From JBICIG01 sp043101605 (GTDB lineage: Bacteria > Planctomycetota > Phycisphaerae > Phycisphaerales > UBA1924): a stretch of DNA of 55,422 nt. The stretch is from assembly GCA_043101605.1 (NCBI GenBank), contig JBICIG010000053.1:1-55422 (forward strand), written 5' to 3'. Of the stretch, positions 51,187 to 55,422 are shown one piece after another (position 1 is the stretch's first letter; each line of letters begins with the position of its first letter). The notes beneath the pieces are model-generated. The model saw nothing but the letters and a program-made list of their open reading frames with translations. It was not told where the DNA came from and did no database searches. A program made the translations under genes and the position numbers.

Positions 51187-51225
51187 CGGGGTTCCGCCAA
51201 AGTGGGCTCCGTGCTCCGGGCTCGG

Positions 51226-52560
51226 TCAGACATGCTTGGGATCGAACGCGTCCTGGAGCGCGTCGGACACGATGTTGAACGCGTACACCAGCCCGAACAT
51301 GAACACCGTCGCCGTCAGCACCTCCCACAGGAAGAACCGGGCGACATCGTCCTTGCCCTGGCTGATCATCACGCCCCACGAGGGCTGCCCCTTCACGCCG
51401 AGGCCGAGGAAGCTCAGGATCACCTCGCTCTTGATCGCCCCGATGAACAGCAGTGAGAAGTTGATGAACATCAGGTGGATGGTGTTGGGGATCACATGCT
51501 TGATGAGGATGTAGAACCGCCCGAACCCGATGCTCGTCGCCGCCTGCACATACTCGAGCTCCTTGATCTTCATCACCTCGCCGCGGATCACGCGGCAGGT
51601 GCCGACCCAGAATGTCGAGCACATCGCGACATACACCGGCACCAGCGCCAGCGCCGGCTTGGTCGCGTTGTCGAAATCCGACCCGCTGAACATGAACACG
51701 ACGACCGCCAGCAGCACGATGTACGGGATCGAGCTGAGCGTCGAGACCAGCCACATCACCGCGTAATCGACCCACTTGCCGTAGAACGCCGCCGCCGCCC
51801 CCAGCAGCGTCCCGAACAGCACCGACACCAACGCGACGATGAACCCGATCTGGAACGCGATCTTCGTCGAGTACACCGCCTTGAAGAAGATCGACCGCCC
51901 CTGGCTGTCCGAGCCCAGGCTCGTCCGCAGCCAGTAGACGAACCCGTCCACGCCGCGCGGCATCGGGAACAACTCGGCGTGGATCTCCTCCACGCCCGCC
52001 AGCTCGCGGTCGAACACAGGCCGAAGGTCGGCCAGCTCCGCTTCGACAGCCTCGAGATCGGCCTGCGTCGCCCGAAGCCGCGCGGGCTGATCGGCGTACT
52101 GCTTCAACTCGTCGAGGAGCACCTGCTTCAGGTCCGCCGCCCCCTGATACTGCGAGTAGGTCGTGCGGAAGACCTCCCACCGCTCGCCCAGCGTCGCCGC
52201 GAGTTCCTGCAGCTCGGCGAACGGCCGATCGGCGAGCTTCCGCTCCGCCCAATCCAGCGAGCCGAGCGCCAGCAGCGGCTGCTCGCTCTCCCCCGCCCGC
52301 GCGAACGAACGGGTGATCTCCTGCACGCGCTGCTCGAGCTCGCTGACGACCTTGAGCTCATCGGGCTTCTCGATCCCCCACAGCGTCCCCGGCCAGGTGT
52401 TGGGCAGCACGCGCTGGGTAACATCCTTGAGCGTGATGATCCCCAGCAGCGGGACCAGCGCCACGAGAAAGTAAACCCCCACGATGCCCAGCGCGAACAC
52501 CGCCAGCCGGTTCCGCCTGAACTTGCGCACACCGCGCCGCCTGAGGAACCGCTTGATCAT
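51226..52560 (-). CDS. Oligopeptide ABC transporter permease (OppC type) with coiled-coil insertion
   Basis: 444 residues, much longer than the usual 290-310. After the first membrane helix (LAVFALGIVGVYFLVALVPLLGIIT) there is a hydrophilic insert of about 150 residues (roughly 50-200) rich in Glu, Leu, Ala and Arg with heptad-like spacing (VVSELEQRVQEITRSFARA, RATQADLEAVEAELADLRPV), predicted to be a helical hairpin or coiled coil in the periplasm. The standard OppC core resumes at GVDGFVYWLRTSLGSDSQGRSIF and SVLFGTLLGAAAAFYG. The EAA-type loop YVQAATSIGFGRFYILIKHVIPN contacts the ATPases. The start overlaps the OppB-type stop. Confidence 0.92.
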   Translation of the reverse strand: MIKRFLRRRGVRKFRRNRLAVFALGIVGVYFLVALVPLLGIITLKDVTQRVLPNTWPGTLWGIEKPDELKVVSELEQRVQEITRSFARAGESEQPLLALGSLDWAERKLADRPFAELQELAATLGERWEVFRTTYSQYQGAADLKQVLLDELKQYADQPARLRATQADLEAVEAELADLRPVFDRELAGVEEIHAELFPMPRGVDGFVYWLRTSLGSDSQGRSIFFKAVYSTKIAFQIGFIVALVSVLFGTLLGAAAAFYGKWVDYAVMWLVSTLSSIPYIVLLAVVVFMFSGSDFDNATKPALALVPVYVAMCSTFWVGTCRVIRGEVMKIKELEYVQAATSIGFGRFYILIKHVIPNTIHLMFINFSLLFIGAIKSEVILSFLGLGVKGQPSWGVMISQGKDDVARFFLWEVLTATVFMFGLVYAFNIVSDALQDAFDPKHV

Positions 52561-53546
52561 GACAGCCTCACCCGCGGATCGACCACCGCATAGAGCACAT
52601 CCGTCAGGATGACCGTCAGGATGAAGAACGCCGCCAGCACCGCGACGAACGCCTGGATGACCGGGAAGTCCTTCGCGTTGATCGCCGTGATCAGCTCGAA
52701 GCCCATCCCCGGGATCCCGAAGTACATCTCGAGAAGAATGTTGCCCGTGATCAGGAACGGCATCGTCGCCATCACCCGCGTGATGATCGGGATCATCGCG
52801 TTCTTGAGCATGTGGACGAACATCACCTTCCGCTTCGAAGCACCCTTCGCCACCGCCGTGACGATGTAGTCACGCCCGGATTCTTCGACCATCACCGCGC
52901 GGTAGAAACGCGTGTCATACCCCAGCGCCACCACCACGCCGATGATCACCGGCAGCATGCAGTACCGCACCCAGCGCCCCGGCTCGAAGAAGAAACCGTT
53001 CTCCCCGAACCCGATCCACGGCTCGTACCCCCGGATCGCGAACGGCGCCACCGAACTCTGGTTGTACTCCGGCAGAAACGCCCCGAAGAACTGCCCGAAG
53101 ATGATGTACACCAGGAAGCTGACGCTCATCCCGATCACCGCCAGCAGCATCAGCCCCTGGTCCGGCGGCCTCCCCCGGAAGAACGCCGCGATCAGCGCGA
53201 TCAGGATCCCCAGAAACGCGCTGGTGAACAGCAGCGGCACCGTGATCGACAGCGACGGCGGGATCGCCCGGGTCAGAATGTCACCGACCGAACGCCCCTC
53301 CTGCTTCCAGCTCTGCTCCGTGAAGTCGAACGCCGCCACCTTCCCGAGGAACTTCGCGTACTGCACCACGAACGGGTCGTCCAGGCCCATGCTCTGACGC
53401 AACCGATCGATCTGCGCCGGCGTCGGGTTCTTGCCGAGATACGCGTAGACCGGGTCGTTCACCCGCAGCGCCAGCATCAGCAACAGGATGATGCTCAGGT
53501 ACACCGGGATGTAGGTGATCAGCTTGCGGACGATGAAGGCCCACAT
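52557..53546 (-). CDS. Oligopeptide ABC transporter permease (OppB type)
   Basis: 329 residues, normal length. The N terminus MWAFIVRKLITYIPVYLSIILLLMLALRV is the first helix. PTPAQIDRLRQSMGLDDPFVVQYAKFLG follows, the periplasmic pattern of the family. The core includes IPPSLSITVPLLFTSAFLGILIALIAAFFRG, several helices, and the EAA-like loop DYIVTAVAKGASKRKVMFVHMLKNAMIPIITRV that binds the ATPases. It is 116 bp downstream of the binding-protein gene and overlaps the OppC-type gene by 4 bp. Confidence 0.94.
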   Translation of the reverse strand: MWAFIVRKLITYIPVYLSIILLLMLALRVNDPVYAYLGKNPTPAQIDRLRQSMGLDDPFVVQYAKFLGKVAAFDFTEQSWKQEGRSVGDILTRAIPPSLSITVPLLFTSAFLGILIALIAAFFRGRPPDQGLMLLAVIGMSVSFLVYIIFGQFFGAFLPEYNQSSVAPFAIRGYEPWIGFGENGFFFEPGRWVRYCMLPVIIGVVVALGYDTRFYRAVMVEESGRDYIVTAVAKGASKRKVMFVHMLKNAMIPIITRVMATMPFLITGNILLEMYFGIPGMGFELITAINAKDFPVIQAFVAVLAAFFILTVILTDVLYAVVDPRVRLS

Positions 53547-53662
53547 GCGGGCGACCCTCCGGCGATCGGCTCAGACGCGCCGACCCCCCTCCCGATCCGG
53601 AATCCACCCCGGGGCCGACGGCGGGGCTCTCGCCGCGCCGCCGCCCGGGCACGCTCGCGGTC

Positions 53663-55422
53663 TTACTTCCCGCTCTGAAGCTCCGGATCCACATCGACAT
53701 ACTTGACCCAGTCCCAGAACTTCTCGGTGGGCTTGTAGTTCTTCACCCACGGATGCACCAGGTAGGTCCGCGTCCGCGCCATCGAGCCAGAGTACGGCTG
53801 ATCCTGCAGAATCATGTCCCGCATCTCCTCGTAGATCGCCGTCCGCTCCGGGCCGGGGGGCATCGTCTTGATCCGCTCGTACATCCGGTCGAACTCCGGA
53901 CGCTTGTAGTTGAATGAGTTCGAGCCCGGCGCCTCGTTCGGCCCGTAGAACAGCGCGAAGTTGTTCTCCGCGTCCGGGTAGTCCGAGCTCCATGCGTAGC
54001 TGAACATCGGCGCCTTCTTGTTGTTCACATTCTGGATCAGCACGCTGAAGTCCACATACCGCGGGTTCAGCTGGATCCCCACTTCCGCCAGGTGCCGCTG
54101 CATCAGCTCGGTCATCATCTGGCTCAGCGAGCCCCGGCTGGTATAGAGGTCGATCGGGGGCAGGTCGGTCACCTTCCCGTCCGCCCCGATCGTGTACCCC
54201 GCCTCACGCAGCTTCTGCCGCGCCAGGTCGTAATCAGGCCCGCGGTAGCCCTTCTCGGCCCGCCCGTTCGGCGGATAACCGTCCAGCCCCGGCGGGATCG
54301 GGCCGTCGTACACCACCGCCAGCCCCGAGTAATACGCCTCGTTCATCTCGTCGTAGTCGATGCACAGGTGGATCGCCTGCCGCAGCGCCTGCTTGTCGGG
54401 CGAGTATCCCCCCACCAGCGGGTCTTCCATGTTGAAGCCACGGAAGATGAAGTCCAGCAGCGGAACCTGGTGCGCCGTCACATTCCGACGCTGCCACGCC
54501 CGCTTGAGCTCGTTGGTCGTGCGGTCGAACGCCTCCTCATACGCGTTCGGATCCGTCGTCGTCATGTCCAGGTTGCCGGCCTTGAACTCCAGCCACATCG
54601 GCTGCGTCTCGGTGAAGAAGTAGTACTCCACCACATCCACGAACGGCACCCGCTTCCCAGCCGCGAGATGGAAACCGAATTCCTCGTCCTCCGGAAGATG
54701 CTCCTCCGGGTAGTACGCCTCGCGATAGTTCGGATTCCGGTAGAAGGTCATCTTCTGCCCGCGGACCCAGTCCGAGGGACTGCGAAGCACGAACGGACCC
54801 GTCCCCACCGGGTTCTCCGCGAACTGGTCCCCGTAGTGCTCCACCGCTTCCCGCGCCACCGGCGCGAACTGGAACATCGCCAGCTTCCAGATGAACTGCT
54901 GATCGGGCTTGGTCAGCCGGAACTCAAAGGTCCGGTCGTCGATCTTGCGAAGACCGTCCACCTCGGCGTCGTAATCAAACGCCTCGCCCGCGTCGACGCG
55001 TGCTTCCTGCTGCTGCCTATACGCGTCAAAGCCCTCGATGACCCCGTCGACGATCCACCAGTTCTCGTACCGGTACTTCGGGTCCGCGTGACGCTTGAAC
55101 GAGTAGATCACATCGTCCGAGGTCAGCTTCCGACCCTTCCCGTCCGGGAAGCAGGGGTTGTCCGTGAAGTACAGGTCGTCCCGCAGCGTGCAACGGAACA
55201 CCCGCCCGCCATCGAGCACCTCGGGCATCGAATCGAGCAGCAGCGGCTCGAGTTCGAACGGCCGCACCAGGTACTTGTACTGCAGCAGCGTCTCGTTGAT
55301 CAGCCCAACCGCCCGGTTCTCGTACACCGTCGAGCCCACCACCGGGTCGAGCGACCCCGGGCCATCGGTCTGCATCGGGATCCGCAGCACCTTCACCAGC
55401 GACCCGTCCGAATTGACCTCAC
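53663..55422 (-). CDS. Extracellular solute-binding protein, family 5 (OppA/DppA type), 5' end beyond window
   Basis: At least 586 residues are encoded; the frame stays open to base 55422, so the true start and signal peptide lie outside the window. Codons upstream of the internal GTG at 55396 read EVNSDGSLVKVLRIP, continuous with the domain. Family lines are LDPVVGSTVYENRAVGLINETLLQY, DGRVF-like DGGRVFRCTLRDDLYFTD, LTSDDVIYSFKR, GTGPFVL, FRGFNMEDP, LRQAIHLCIDYDEM and YAWSSDYPDAENNFALFYGPN. The binding protein delivers peptide-like solutes to the permeases encoded downstream. The DYPD and ENF lines are common to peptide-binding members. Confidence 0.9.
   Translation of the reverse strand, partial: EVNSDGSLVKVLRIPMQTDGPGSLDPVVGSTVYENRAVGLINETLLQYKYLVRPFELEPLLLDSMPEVLDGGRVFRCTLRDDLYFTDNPCFPDGKGRKLTSDDVIYSFKRHADPKYRYENWWIVDGVIEGFDAYRQQQEARVDAGEAFDYDAEVDGLRKIDDRTFEFRLTKPDQQFIWKLAMFQFAPVAREAVEHYGDQFAENPVGTGPFVLRSPSDWVRGQKMTFYRNPNYREAYYPEEHLPEDEEFGFHLAAGKRVPFVDVVEYYFFTETQPMWLEFKAGNLDMTTTDPNAYEEAFDRTTNELKRAWQRRNVTAHQVPLLDFIFRGFNMEDPLVGGYSPDKQALRQAIHLCIDYDEMNEAYYSGLAVVYDGPIPPGLDGYPPNGRAEKGYRGPDYDLARQKLREAGYTIGADGKVTDLPPIDLYTSRGSLSQMMTELMQRHLAEVGIQLNPRYVDFSVLIQNVNNKKAPMFSYAWSSDYPDAENNFALFYGPNEAPGSNSFNYKRPEFDRMYERIKTMPPGPERTAIYEEMRDMILQDQPYSGSMARTRTYLVHPWVKNYKPTEKFWDWVKYVDVDPELQSGK

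Overview
The window is high-GC DNA (roughly two thirds G+C) from a planctomycete, most likely class Phycisphaerae. This is an inference. It rests on exported proteins ending in a GC-type dockerin-like tail (two GDxDGDDFF loops, final Cys), PEP-CTERM tails ending GLAAARRRR, H-X9-DG-type prepilin-like proteins, an LptD-type outer-membrane assembly protein, and a secretion operon mixing Gsp pseudopilins with PilM/N/O-like subunits. Intrinsic terminators are common: GC-rich hairpins followed by short, impure T tracts.

Layout. 1-4.99 kb: a pseudopilin-like gene and a lamin-tail/dockerin gene (-), a lamin-tail PEP-CTERM gene (+), tRNA-Val and one unknown gene. 5.0-8.4 kb (-): ATPase, FtsX/MacB-type permease with a His-rich loop, and a DUF3299 protein, probably a metal-linked export or lipoprotein-handling system. 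8.6-10.8 kb: a lipoprotein, pyrC and tRNA-Pro. 11-26.4 kb: an alpha-glucan region with a secreted GH13 amylase carrying a dockerin tail, a GH31 alpha-glucosidase, a CUT2 sugar ABC transporter, a second pseudopilin-like gene, a large modular dockerin protein, a lipoprotein esterase and a PEP-CTERM protein that shares modules with the dockerin protein. The amylase would cut glucan outside the cell, the glucosidase would release monosaccharide and the CUT2 system would import it.

26.6-36.4 kb: tRNA-Tyr, gmhA, an unknown gene, hmgA, a polytopic membrane protein, lptD, thiS-thiG and a lipoprotein. 36.4-45.0 kb (-): one tightly overlapping type II secretion/type IV pilus-like operon led by a PilZ gene: gspE, gspF, gspG, four minor pseudopilins, a PilM-PilN fusion, PilO-like, and a small anchored protein. 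45.1-48.7 kb (+): rpsB-tsf, a LURP/scramblase-like protein and a Tat-exported superoxide dismutase. 49.1-55.4 kb (-): an oligopeptide-type ABC operon (binding protein, two permeases, two ATPases). The binding-protein gene runs off the right edge.

Two signals stand apart from the genes. First, the tetranucleotide ACGT is almost absent: I find two copies in 55 kb by eye, where base composition predicts on the order of 150. Second, one of those two copies lies inside a perfect 16-bp parS palindrome (16263-16278), which has a one-mismatch partner 48 bp away (16215-16230). Together the sites suggest a ParB-binding centromere locus and possible proximity to the replication origin. I see no insertion sequence, CRISPR array or prophage.
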